Shown: one piece after another, positions 11,369 to 21,579 of the stretch
Numbering within the stretch: the first letter of the stretch is position 1
Layout of the letters: each line of letters opens with the position of its first letter
Source of the DNA: Agapetus fuscipes
Taxonomy: Eukaryota; Arthropoda; Insecta; Trichoptera; Glossosomatidae
Assembly (NCBI GenBank): GCA_951799405.1
Contig: OX637353.1
Span: 13,702,001 to 13,766,000, forward strand
DNA: 64,000 nucleotides
Direction of reading: 5' to 3'
The notes under the pieces: generated by a model
What the model was told of the DNA's origin: nothing
What the model saw: only the letters and a program-made list of their open reading frames with translations
The model's database searches: none
Program-made: the position numbers and the translations under genes

Positions 11369-12008
11369 TGCATTCCATGCCGAGATCTCGAGTTAGAATC
11401 CCACCGAAGTTGTCAGAAATTATTTCCCGTTTCAGTGTTTATTTTAAACACAAAATAAAATACCGGCAAGGCTTACTCAGCCTTCATAAGAAATGAGTGT
11501 CAAGCCACTCAGGAGCTGAATAACATCCATTTCAAGTTGGCGTAAAGTAAAAGTTACTGGGTTGTTCATTTTAGATTTGGATTTTAAATTATGAGTGGGT
11601 ACACATGCAGCATTTGTAAGCGTGAACTTACATGTGTCTACTTGTGAGCATGCATTTTATATGAATCTTTAATGTAAATGTATATTTGCAACTAAGATTA
11701 TGTATTGTAGTTGAATATAATGGTCTTCTTCTATTGGGTGGTTTCAAAATTTACCGACCTCGTTGCTGAAATATCGAGAATTGAGAACCACTGTTTATTT
11801 GATCACCATCAAACTTCACAGGATTCGTTCTAAGAATATGTTACATGTTTCCTGATAATTTCGTCAAAATCGGATGAGCGGTTTATGAGTCTATAGGGGA
11901 CATACATACATACATACATACATACATACATACATACATACATACATACATACATACATACATACATACATACATACATACACACATCCTTCTTTATAGA
12001 TATAGATT
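11369..12008 (+). repeat. Second tandem copy of SINE-CATA segment
   Basis: Repeats 10542-11368 with few substitutions. It starts inside the SINE head (TGCATTCCATGCCGAGATC) and ends with the same TTTATAGATATAGAT. Its CATA array (11902-11985) is much shorter than the first. The whole is a local tandem duplication with array-length difference. Confidence 0.8.
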
Positions 12009-12179
12009 GTTACCATTTTGTTTGGGTTCCTTTAATCAACTGCAATTGATTTATTTTACATGATTAATTTTACGTAATATCGGCTTACAATGTATAATAT
12101 TCATTTTTCTAGCTATTAGCTTATCGACTTCACGGCTCAATGTTTCAATCAACCTGCCCGCTGTACCATTGCGGCTCGT

Positions 12180-12225
12180 TTATATAGGTACGAAAGGGAC
12201 TATTCTTGCTTGTTCTAGATTATTC
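12180..12225. promoter_or_regulatory. TATA-like box plus heat-shock-element-like array, copy A
   Basis: TTTATATAGG (about 12178-12187) is followed by three TTC triplets at exact 10-bp spacing (12203, 12213, 12223), with degenerate GAA positions between them. This is the arrangement of a heat shock element. It is conserved at 31255-31302 and 57008-57055. With the array downstream of the TATA on the plus strand, the geometry fits a minus-strand promoter better than a KLHL10 one, although such elements work in both directions. Function is inferred only. Confidence 0.35.
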
Positions 12226-12644
12226 TATAGTGGATTGTACCAGACACCTCTATAGTACTGTTCGATATTATTCCAGTTACCAGCACAAACTCACGTTAGA
12301 CTATGCTAGAGGCGGACACACACACAAGCAAGCCCCACGAGCTCATACGTTCGTAACAATATATTGAAGAGAAAAAACGGTAACCTATTTTTTCTGAAAT
12401 GCGAGAAATATAATATGGAAATGATAAAGAATGATTTTAACCTATCAATATATATTTGAATCTTTTCTACCTAGCTGTAATGTGTAACGAAATTTTAAAA
12501 TAAAAGGACGTTCGAAAAAAAATACAAGTCCTCATTCATTTGTTAATTTTTATATCTTTACAAAAAAAAAACGTTACTGTGATTGTCAAGCTATTAAATA
12601 GTTTTGATTTTTATTTCCATATTTGTACAGATTACTGAAAAAAA

Positions 12645-13954
12645 ATGAGTAAAAGGAGATTGATTGAAAAGAAAATGCCTTGTGTTTGTTCAGTTACAAC
12701 CAACGCACCTGAATTAGACTATGTCAGTCTAAACGATTTACGACTTGGCGGATTGTTGAGTGATGGAGTTGTGAAATGCATTGACGAAGAAATCAAGATT
12801 CACAGAATAATATTGTCATCTGCTAGTTCATATTTCCGAGCAGTTTACACAAACACATTGCAAGAAAACGAAGAAAATTACGAAACAACCGTCGAAATGC
12901 CAAGCGTTTACTTCCATATTTTACTTGATTTTGCCTACACGGGAAAGTGCAATATATCTCTCGAAAACGTGCGACCACTCTTAGTATTTTCCGACAGATA
13001 CGAATTCTTGGGCGTCAAAAAGCTGTGCTGTCAGTTACTGCTCGATGCTATGAATCATAAAAATTGTTTCGAGATTTTAAAGTTTGCAAATGAATACTTT
13101 TGTTATGGTCTGCTTAAAAAAGGACAGAGTTTTGTTAAGCACAATATCATGGCAATTTTAAAGGCTTCCAATGATTTTAAGACGTTGGCGTTTGAAGAAG
13201 TCTATGAGATTTTGAGCGACGATGAATTGAATGTTAATAATGAAGATTCGGTTTTCAATATAGTGAAGATGTGGGTGGAGTACGATGTAAATTCTCGTGC
13301 TGTTTTCATACCAGAGTTGTTGAAGTGTGTCCGGATAGATCGAAAGAGAATAATAAGAGTTTTGCTTATAAGAAAATGGAATCACATAAATGGGGTAAAA
13401 AATGTTTTATTTTATAAGATTCATGATTCAGCCAGCGCTCGACCGGTCCGTAGTTCAGTGACCGATTCGTAGTTGAGTGGTAACACTTTGGACTCTGAAT
13501 GGGAAGGTTGTGGGTTCGATTTCCGGCGGAGCACAAAAAATATACCATTTATATTTTCAAATTTACGAACCGTTATAAGAGAACTTACATTATTCTTGAC
13601 GTTTCGTTAGCGACGTAACTAACGTCTTCAGGAGGCATCTTCTCTGCACGACGACTGAGGATGAACTGATTTTTTCTTTTATGCAATTGTCACAAATCAC
13701 GGCACACCTACCTTTGAGCGAAGGTAGTAATTATGACAAGCTTTGTCACGAATATTTACACTTTTATTTTGTTTCCCATCCACACTACCTTCGCTCGAAG
13801 GTATGCCGTGATTTGTGACAATTGAATAGAAAAAGAAGAAGTTCATCCTTAGTCGTCGTACAAAAAGAATGTCTCCTCAAGACGTTAGCTACGTCGCTAA
13901 CGAAACGTCGAGAATAATTTAAGTTCTCTTATAACGGTTCGTGTAATATCTATC

Positions 13955-13995
<41 letters not shown>

Positions 13996-16900
13996 TATAT
14001 TAAATTCAGATAAATATTCAACACCAACATAAATTTACAAAAAAACTTTTATTTCATAACCAAGGTAACAGAAAAACTCTGCAGGCTGAAACTGTCTCCT
14101 CCAAGGATCCCTCAGGAAGTTATATTTGCCATCGGTGGATGGACCAACGGCAGCCCCACAAGCTGCGTAGAAACCTTCGACGTCAGGTAATCTGGACTTC
14201 CATTCAACTTCTGCAATGATGGTTTCGCGGCTCGGGCGTTAATGGGTTAACTGAGCTTCACCGCAACACAGTCCGTATTATATACCTATATGACTAGAGC
14301 AGGCCTACCCAACATACGGCCCACGGGCCACAATGTGGCCCGCGTATGCCTTTCATCGGGCCCGCGACGACATCAATAGTTCCTGCGCAATAAGTTCAAT
14401 CATTTAAAAAATTATCCATGTGTTATGTATAAAAAAACTGGAGTAAGAAAGGTAATGAGAGCGGAGATATACCTAAATTATTTTCTCCTAATGACAGGTA
14501 AACTTGTAGACCGTAAGGAGTGTGCAAAGACGCAACACAGTGGTTACATCTGCGGAGATACTGGCTACCCCTAACATAATGGCGGCATGATACAATTACA
14601 GTTACCAAACGAGCCACCAATAGGGGTGCCAGGGTACTGCTAGTTCTAAATAAATGTTTTTTTCAGGGCTATAGAATGGTGTCCAGTGTCTCACTCGGAT
14701 GTCCTGCCCCGAGCTTACCACGGAGTCTGCGCCATCGATAATCTGATCTACGTCATCGGCGGCTTCAATGGCAACAGTTACTTCAACAGCGTGAGGTGCT
14801 TTGATCCCGTAAACAAAACCTGGGAGGAAAAGGCGTGCATGTACCAGCCGAGGTGCTACATAAGCGTTGCTACGCTAGGCAAGTTCCAATTTTGTTTTAA
14901 AGTATAATCTACCTTCTTTTTTTGGACTGGATCTCCATCGGGTCGATTGAGGACGCCAACCACAAATTGCTTGTGATTAGCACGAAATATCAAGGAGCGC
15001 ATCCCGATGCAGTTGCATCGAGTTAGTAACTTTGGATTTTGCCTTTTTTCTCTAGAGGACGAACAGGTAGAGCTAGAATTGCTGCTGGGTCGGGTCGCGA
15101 CCATTGGGAAAGCCTTCCGCTGCTAAAAAATATAACTTCGCAAGGAGCGTTCTGTGATACGCTTAACCGGGTGGAAGTGTACAAACGGAACGGGTATGAG
15201 GATGAGTTTGCGCAACTGAAGAAGATCTTTTTCCTTAGCGTAGGCCTCCAGGACGTAAGCCTTCTCCAATGTTCTCCACGTTTCTCTATCATCTGCTGTG
15301 TTCAGCCCTCTTCTGCCTGCAGTTCCTTTGATGTCATCCTGCCACCTCAGTTTGGGGTCTCCCCATTCCCCGCTTGGACATCGTGATCCGTCACTGGATG
15401 ATCTTTTTTGGCTACATGTCATGGTTTTGCCTTGTGACGTGACCTCCCAAGCACCATTTTAATCAGTGACACTAGTGCACCTGTGGATCTCCTGCTTTGG
15501 AACCCTATCTATGAGGCTGATTCCCAGGATCTGCTTTTCAATTGGTCTTTGGCATGTCCTCAATCTGCGCTTTACTGAGTGAGCCATTATGTTTCCAAGC
15601 CATAAGTGGATACTAGAAGCACGCATAACTCATAGAGCCTGCATTTCAGGTTAATAGGGATTTTCATGTAAAATCTGTATATTGTTTAACTTAATAACTT
15701 ACAATCAAATAAAAAATAACGTTTTTCTCTTCTAATCGAGCATTCCTCACAGTTACACCCTGAAGATGGAGCTAGTCCACATCTTTGCGGCATGAAATTA
15801 CAACTGATTTGGTTTCGCTGTAGACCCTATATACTAAAGTCTTCCGTAGTCTTCTTGGAAAGTAAGGCTGGTTTTAGTGTCGCGTTGACAACGCGCTGAC
15901 CGTTCAAAATATATGAACTTGTAGGAAGCGTTTTAGAATGGCGCGTAGCTGTCAGCGCGACAAGTTCATATATTTGGTTGTCAGCGCTGACGGTCAGCGT
16001 GTTGTCAGTGCGACACTAAAACCAGCCTTAAACATGAGACCTCTTGGTGTTGCTGAGTGATCAAATTAAGTTCTCGTAATGGAGACGCCAGCAATCGTAT
16101 TCATTTGATCGTTTGAGCAAGTAGAAGACCTAACTCTTGTTTTCTAAGCTTCTAGCGTTTAGCAGCTATAAGAGTTTAAATTTAGGCTTGGCACGAGCAG
16201 ATTGAGACTTTTGCTAGATGCAGCTTAATAAAAAAAAGAGTATTTTTCTCAGACGGATGTATTTACGCCCTCGGAGGATTCAATGGCATGACGCGACTGA
16301 AGTCTGCCGAGAGATACACTCCAGCCCTGAACCAATGGGAGCTCATCGCGTCCATGAACAACATCAGGTCAGATGCCAGCGCTGCTGCGTACGCAGGAAA
16401 GGTGAGAACTTCAGTTTAAATGCAGATCACCAAAGTGATGACAGACTTCAACATTTTTAAGATACTATTTGGCCAGTTTTATCGCATGCTGCAATGTATT
16501 TACATCTTTGAAGACTCCACCTACAGACGATGATGAAATTTTACTTCCAGAAACAAAATTGGAACACACTAACAAGCTCAAAACATAATCTTACCTTGCT
16601 GCGCTTCAGACAATTCAAAATATAGATACTCATAAGATTAGGCTGATTTGTTTGGTAAGCACTGTTTTTGTATGAATCACAAGATCCCTTTGCGAGCTTG
16701 ATCGTTGCTGTAGAAAGCGATAATTTTCAAGCAAGACCCAGTTGGTGTCTTGATGGTTCACATTTCAGCAAAAAATGGAAGACTTTCCTTAAATTCACAA
16801 ATTACAGATTCTTGGTGGATCAACACGCACCTAAGCGCCCTCGGAGGGATACGGTGTTACGAAAAGGTATTGAAAAAGTAATCAACTTCATCATAACCAT

Positions 16901-19381
16901 CAACATTATGAGTGTCTTAATTCGGTGATCTTTTAATGTTTTCAATGTTCAAGTTACATATATACGCAAGAAGCTTCTTGAATTTTGATTTGGTTTAAAG
17001 GTTTACATCGTTGGTGGTTTGAACGGTCGCGACATCCTCAACTCTGCCGAAGTGTTTGATCCCAGCACCAACCAGTGGACGCTGATCCAGTCCATGCTGA
17101 TGCCGCGCTCTGGAGTCAGCCTGGTGGCCTATGCTGGAGAGCTGTACGCGCTGGGAGGGTACGATGGTCACGAGAGACTCATGTCATGTAAGGAAAATCG
17201 TGCTCTGTTACACATACACACGGCAGTTAGCAATTTTTCTGAGCACTCGTTTTGGTCGTTTGGTTAATCTCTAGTGATGAACATATATGTTTAACAATGT
17301 GGTGTTGTCCAATTTGCAAAAAAATATGCTTTAGCGTTTGAAAAAACTGATCAAATTGTTGACGCAGGTCTACTTGTTTTTGACGTAGCTTTGGCTTTTG
17401 CGACATCCTTTCTCCTTGTTTTTTTTTTACCCCGATTACATCCTTGACTTATAGGTTGGTATGAAGCTGACCACCCATACTGTAAAAAATGATTCCCTTT
17501 GTCAATGTCACCCCGGTTTCAGAGAAGGTCGGCAAGAGCTGCAGGGCTTATGTTCACTTGAGATTGGATTTTTACATTGTAGGTCCACATGCGGCATGTG
17601 TTAGCGCGAACTTATACATGTCTGCTTGTGGGAATGCGTTTAATATGGATTTTAAATAATATATATCTTTGCAGCTTAGATTTAAATTAAGATATCGATT
17701 GACGTAGCAATAACTGCTTTGTATTTTCTTTTGAAAACATGATTTATAACAAAATTATTTTTTTCTAAAACGTATCTCTCTTTCTAAAACAATACCCAGG
17801 TCATTATCAAGAGTGATACTTGATAATGTGATAGTAACTCTTGATAATGACCTGAGTATTGAAGGTCGAAAGTGCTTGAGGTAAAAAATATTATTGTGAA
17901 AATAAAACTACGTTTTAGATAAAAATAATTTTATTTCAAATAAAATGAATTTTCACTGTGTGAATACACAAACCCTACAAAATGTAATGATTTATAACAT
18001 TGGAGTCATTGGACTTTTTTGCATCACTGATAGTTTTCACTATGTGGATCAGGACAATGCAAAACGGAAGCACTTATTAAGGTTTGGAAAGATCCAAGAC
18101 AAGTTATATAAGACTTTTTGGGAAGACGATAATTTCTTTGCAATGCTTTTGCAGGTGAGAAATGGAATCCTTCCAGTGGTTCTGGTTGGACAGAAGTCGG
18201 AAGTCTCTGTAACAGGAGGAGCAACTTTGCAGCGGCTGTGGTACACGGATTGTTGGTCGTGATTGGAGGATTTGATGGTAAAAGAAGAACCCTTTACAGA
18301 TTGTTTTACATGTTTATATATTTTCAAAAACCTTCACATCTAGGTCTATGGAAATTGGGTTTTTAACAACCAAAATCAAAATATTGGTTTGCTATTTTAG
18401 TCAGGCTGACTTCAAAAACTTTTTTTTACGTTTATTTGTTCTACCTTTAGAATAAATTAAACTTACTTTCTTCGGCTCACAAGTCTTGAAGGTTCAGAAA
18501 CTCCTAAATCACAATCCTCCAGGTCTAACACCGGAGGGGCACCATCCAAGACATTTCTGATTATCCTGGAGTCCTCTACAAGCTCTACATATCCACCCCA
18601 CTGAAGTCATATTGATTTTATTACCGAAAGTGTGTTTAGGTCCTGGAATATGGACCTAAGCTCCGCATTGGTACGGATGCGCCAGAAGTTACCTTCAGAT
18701 AGGTTCGAAAATGCAACGAAGCATTTTTGTTCAAAGACATGGAGAGATTTCTCTTGTTTCTGAGTCAGATACCAGGTTTTACATCCACACAACACAAGTG
18801 ACCAAACAATGGCAGTATATATCTTGAATTTTGTGAAACCATTTTGACCAGAATATCCTTTTAAGAGCATCGTGGAACGTTCAAGTGGACAAACAAATTT
18901 TTTTAGTAGAAAGATTGTTTTTCCTCTGCTAAATCTAAGATATGTCAATTGCGGAACTCCCTCCTGTGATGCTGAAGACCAGCTGCTCTTCCATCTCTTG
19001 GGTGGACGGCCTGGTGGTCGCTAGCTGCCTGGGTCAACCTATCTTGATTCATGCGGTCTACATGCTCCCGGCAAAACCGTCTCCTCTTCCTACTCCATCT
19101 GACGATGTCTTCAATGTCGCACATACTACATATGTAGATAATTGAAATCATATGCTTGTTTTTTGTCCCCGTTGTTGCCAGCAGGCGATGTGACTATCTG
19201 CAAGGCGGAATACCTGGATGAAAACAACACTTGGAGAGGTCTGCCCAGCATGGCACTGAAGAGGTCGGCTCTCTCTGCCTGTGTCCTCTCCGGCTTGCCC
19301 AATGTGAGGGAATACTGCTATAGAGAAGACCTCGGAAGACCAGGAACTTCCAGAGATCAAGTCCTGAGACAAGTCAACTAA
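12645..19381 (+). CDS. klhl10: KLHL10-like BTB-BACK-Kelch protein, copy A
   Basis: Predicted substrate adaptor of a Cullin-3 E3 ubiquitin ligase. KLHL10 proteins act in spermatids of flies and mammals. Predicted exons: 12645-13394, 14065-14186, 14667-14878, 16253-16401, 17001-17187, 18155-18277, 19185-19381. All phases fit, giving 579 residues and TAA. Residues about 20-130 are a BTB domain (DGVVKCIDEEIKIHRIILSS, SSYFRAV, AYTG). About 130-245 are BACK (NCFEILKFA, DELNV, LLKCVR). Six Kelch repeats follow (AIGGW, VIGGFNG, ALGGFNG, IVGGLNG, ALGGYDG, VIGGFDG). The tail RSALSACVLSGLPNV matches the diagnostic KLHL10 C-terminus. Intron 3 has a GC donor. The exon 1/exon 2 joint was chosen because GGG|GTAAAAA and CCAAG|GTAACA keep frame; the alternative acceptor at 14084 does not. 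The BACK-Kelch linker is shorter than usual. Exon 1 has a 33-nt in-frame deletion relative to copy B. Confidence 0.85.
13446..13540 (+). repeat. tRNA-Gln-like SINE head (type 2)
   Basis: Contains TAGTTGAGTGGTAACACTTT (box A region), GGACTCTGAAT like the anticodon loop of tRNA-Gln(CTG), and GGGTTCGATTTCC (box B). The anticodon stem cannot pair properly and the ends do not match, so it is a tRNA-derived repeat rather than a tRNA gene. It lies in KLHL10 intron 1, just past the exon 1 donor. The same is found at 32543-32625 and 58296-58378. Confidence 0.6.
13565..13942. repeat. Long inverted repeat in KLHL10-A intron 1
   Basis: The left arm (13565-13728) and right arm (13785-13942) are near-perfect reverse complements of about 160 bp around a 56-bp loop. 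The outer ends are ACGAACCGTTATAAGAGAAC and its complement. Transcribed in the intron, it would fold into a long double-stranded hairpin. It is probably a fold-back or MITE-like element. It is conserved in copies B and C. A poly-T tract follows at about 13957-13991. Confidence 0.85.
14301..14390. repeat. hAT-like terminus fragment
   Basis: CAGGCCTACCCAACATACGG followed by CCCACGGGCC and TGTGGCCCGCG resembles terminal sequences of hAT non-autonomous elements. No matching opposite end was identified, so the extent is uncertain. Present also in B and C intron 2. Confidence 0.35.
15225..15650 (-). pseudogene. RTE-like LINE 3' fragment, antisense
   Basis: Minus-strand translation gives a decayed reverse-transcriptase tail: LYELCVLLVSTYGLET, PIEKQILGISLIDRVP, then GDPKLRWQDDIKG and DRETWRTLEKAYVLEA. 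This order (Y-G-x-E-T, LGISL.DR, G.P..RW.DD, W..LEEA) is the usual end of RTE-type polyproteins. Stops and frame changes are present. It lies in KLHL10-A intron 3 opposite to the gene, and in B and C at the same place. Confidence 0.65.
15865..16028. mobile_element. 164-bp palindromic MITE, copy A only
   Basis: Inverted ends AGGCTGGTTTTAGTGTCGC and its complement continue into an almost complete palindrome. It is flanked by TA (15863-15864 and 16029-16030). Copies B and C have an uninterrupted empty site (GGAAAGTTAAACATGAG near 34935 and 60688), so the element entered copy A after the A/B split. The superfamily is unresolved: TA suggests mariner-like, a degraded TTA would suggest Harbinger-like. 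Confidence 0.8.
17441..17692 (+). repeat. R repeat, sense, in KLHL10-A intron 5
   Basis: Full-length R copy from CCTTGACTTATAGGTTGGTA to GCAGCTTAGATTTAAATTAAG. It is shared by position with 36377-36625 and 62130-62378, so it is older than the A/B duplication. Confidence 0.7.
17765..17918. repeat. Fold-back element, left arm shortened
   Basis: Starts CTAAAACGTA and ends CTACGTTTTAG. The core GGTCATTATCAAGAG pairs with CTCTTGATAATGACC. Compared with the intact palindrome at 39017-39199 the outer left arm is missing. Confidence 0.65.
18470..19140 (-). pseudogene. LINE tail fragments, antisense, in KLHL10-A intron 6
   Basis: Minus-strand frames include YTAIVWSLVLCGCKTWYLT, then FWRIRTNAELRSIFQDLN and SVIKSI. 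These match the 'YGCE.W.LT' and 'WRIRTN.EL..LF' blocks of RTE-like reverse-transcriptase tails. A second piece (18945-19151) has a HVDRMNQDRLTQAA block typical of another tail. Their copies at 39735-40420 form the homology in which the duplication joint lies. Confidence 0.6.
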
Positions 19382-20080
19382 TTTAATCACATTATTCGTC
19401 CGTTGGATCTTACACCATTCGCTTATACGCATCGATCAATATAAAACAATCAGATGTAGCATAAGTATTTAACGTGCTGAAAAGTAAAGCAAGTCCTTAT
19501 TATAATCAGTTTCCAGGCAACCGTCAACGAGAACTGTCAATCAAAAATCGTTGATATTATTTTTTTGACGTACGAGTATGACGCTTCTTTGACTAAAAGG
19601 TTAATATGAGGCTAACCCCACATACTATGGAAACAAAAATAAATAATTCAAAAGACCATTAAAATGTGATTAGAAGCAAACTTAAATATTGAAGTATTTT
19701 TTTTTTATTTGTGATATATTTTTAAATATTTTTTTTTTGTTGTATTTTCCAAAAATGATTTGTTTTTGTACCTATTTGTATTTTTATTCTTAGCCTGTGA
19801 TATATTTATTTTATTTACTACATTGTATTAATGTTTAAAAATATATATACGAGTATGTACACACTTGTGACTTTTATTTTTTGTCAAAAAGTAAAATAAA
19901 AAAAATGTATATTTGTTTGTTAGTAACTGAATAAATGCAGATGTACTGATTTGAGAAATCGTGGATAAAACATTTTATTGTCTTTAACTTCTCATAATAA
20001 GTGAACTAATTGTAAGGCTGTGCTCACGAAGAACTTCTACACTACAGGATTTTCACACTTTTTTAGTGTTTTCTTTCGTA
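19382..20080. other. KLHL10-A 3' flank, AT-rich
   Basis: No gene. An altered R left end (TTGACTAAAAGGTTAATATG) lies near 19589. The block 19920-20080 is homologous to 5064-5225. A precise polyadenylation site is not evident. Confidence 0.35.
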
Positions 20081-20091
20081 ATCTATCGACT

Positions 20092-20400
20092 TCTTCTTCG
20101 TGTCAGCTTCACACCGTATTGGCCCACTAACGAGCAATATCTACAGCTCTTTGGTTTCCCGCAAAGAGATCATCCATGGAACAGCTTGTCGGACAGGAGG
20201 GACAACACCGCAGGTGCTCCATAGTTTGCTGAGCTCCACACTCACATAGTGTAGAGTCCTCCCGTCCCAGAAATCCTCAGGTCAACATGTTGGCCCCGGG
20301 CTCTTCCAACATTGGCCCTCAATCTGTTCATAGATTTCCACACGGGCCACTCGAGGTTCTTTCCTGGAGGTAGGCTCTCTGCAGGCTGCACAAAGCTCTC
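20092..20400 (-). mobile_element. LINE 3' tail insertion with target duplication
   Basis: It is flanked by the 11-bp direct repeat ATCTATCGACT (20081-20091 and 20401-20411). Read on the minus strand, it encodes LEWPVWKSMNRLRANVGRAR and, after frame changes, the Cys/His-rich LINE tail. It ends in GAA repeats. It is a 5'-truncated retrotransposition product. Confidence 0.8.
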
Positions 20401-20514
20401 ATCTATCGACTGATTTGAAATAATAAGATACACTTTTTAATTGTTTTCAGAGATTTTTCGATGTAACAATTTTTCGCTTCTTTTTCAATATTTTCGTCTT
20501 GGTTCGACAACTCA

Positions 20515-20775
20515 CTCCCTCAGTTCTTGTTTATCGTGAACGCCAATCTTGTCAAATATGACTTTTTCATGCAGTTGTCTTATGAATCAAATTCCACACA
20601 ATCTGAGCTAAGAAAAACCGTAAAACTCGATAATGTGAGAGTTGTTTTAAATATTTTTTAAATAAATTTCTTGTTTTCATAAGACACATTGGTCCAGTAC
20701 ACATGCAAACATTGCTCATGTCAAATTTTCTCAATGGCGTTTACGATAAACAAGAACTGAGGCAGCGATTACTGT
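20515..20775. repeat. Inverted repeat plus inverted copy of the KLHL10 flank block
   Basis: CCTCAGTTCTTGTTTATCGT (20519) and its near complement at about 20750-20770 bracket the block. Its interior (20575-20745) is the reverse complement of 21030-21175, which in turn resembles 8180-8380. It seems to be a rearranged remnant of the KLHL10 upstream block. Confidence 0.5.
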
Positions 20776-20949
20776 CGGCTCCAGTACTCCAAGTATAAAG
20801 CTTTGTGTAAACTCACCTCGATAGCGTAAATCGAAAAAATTGTATAAAAACTAAATCCCTCTTACGGAGTGCCGTCGTACTATCCATACATTTTCAATGT
20901 TTTTTATACTCGACGAACATAGTCGTTTAAATTTAACGCCTTTCCGGCA

Positions 20950-21215
20950 TGTTACTTCGTTTCACCATCTGTGTTCCAAGTATAAAACGTTATTTAAGTG
21001 CTTGCTTGGCTTATCTCCAACAGAGGTAATTTCACGTGAGCAATGTTTGTATGTGTACTGAACCAATGTGTCTTACGAAAAATGGAAATTGATTTTGAAA
21101 TTCTTTTTAAAAACTCTCACATTATACGTTTTTTTTCTTAGCTCAGATTGTAGAGAATGTGATTCTTAAGACATTGAAAGGTCAATTTTGAAAAAAGTAC
21201 TAGATAAGCCAATTA
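20950..21215 (+). repeat. Remnant of KLHL10 upstream block
   Basis: Homologous to 8150-8400 and 29800-30040 (CACAGAGGTAATTTCAC-like, GCAATGTTTGTATGTGTA, CAGATTGT.GAGAATGTGAT blocks), but not followed by a BTB exon. It supports a decayed extra array unit. Confidence 0.5.
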
Positions 21216-21267
21216 ACAACCACTGGGGGATGGTTCAGATACAAGTCTCCCTGCAAAGCATCTCGGT

Positions 21268-21330
21268 CTCTATTTATAGGTGTATAAGAGTTATTCTGGT
21301 ACATTCAAGAATATTCTATTTAGAATATTC
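21268..21330 (-). promoter_or_regulatory. Heat-shock-type promoter motif set
   Basis: On the minus strand, CTATAAATAGAG (21268-21279) is a strong TATA box. Upstream of it lies a perfect three-unit heat shock element TTCAAGAATATTC (21304-21316), palindromic in kind, and a further GAATATTC (21323-21330). Order and spacing match a minus-strand heat-shock promoter. No coding frame was found downstream. Repeated at 42558-42620. Confidence 0.45.
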
Positions 21331-21579
21331 GAGCAAATACTCACACAATATCGATCAAATACAAGTAATATCTCTAGACACACAATACACATACACACTA
21401 CACGAGTAAAACACACTCAATCACACATTCGTAGCAATTTTCTGAAACGCTGTTGATGTAAAATTGAATACTTTTGAGATGCTAAACATTTTCCGGGGAA
21501 ATTCTCGAATACTTTGAGTTATGGGATAAATTTGTGAAGAGATGCCTTCAAGCAGACAATTTACTTAAAGGTTGCATGA

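Noticed and set aside
11004..11378. Long minus-strand frames of repeated MYVC
   Set aside because: Pure translation of the CATA microsatellite; no start context or conserved domain.
13446..13540. Functional tRNA-Gln gene
   Set aside because: Boxes A and B exist, but the anticodon and acceptor stems do not pair; it recurs as a dispersed repeat.
14085..14186. KLHL10 exon 2 starting at 14085 after CTCTGCAG
   Set aside because: A good acceptor motif, but its phase does not fit the only reasonable exon 1 donor; starting at 14065 keeps frame in A, B and C.
16218..16460. 80-codon plus-strand frame
   Set aside because: Overlaps KLHL10 exon 4 in another frame; the exon frame gives the Kelch repeat.
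17945..18262. 105-codon plus-strand frame (also 39232-39549)
   Set aside because: Runs from intron into exon 6 in a non-Kelch frame; a shadow of the true exon.
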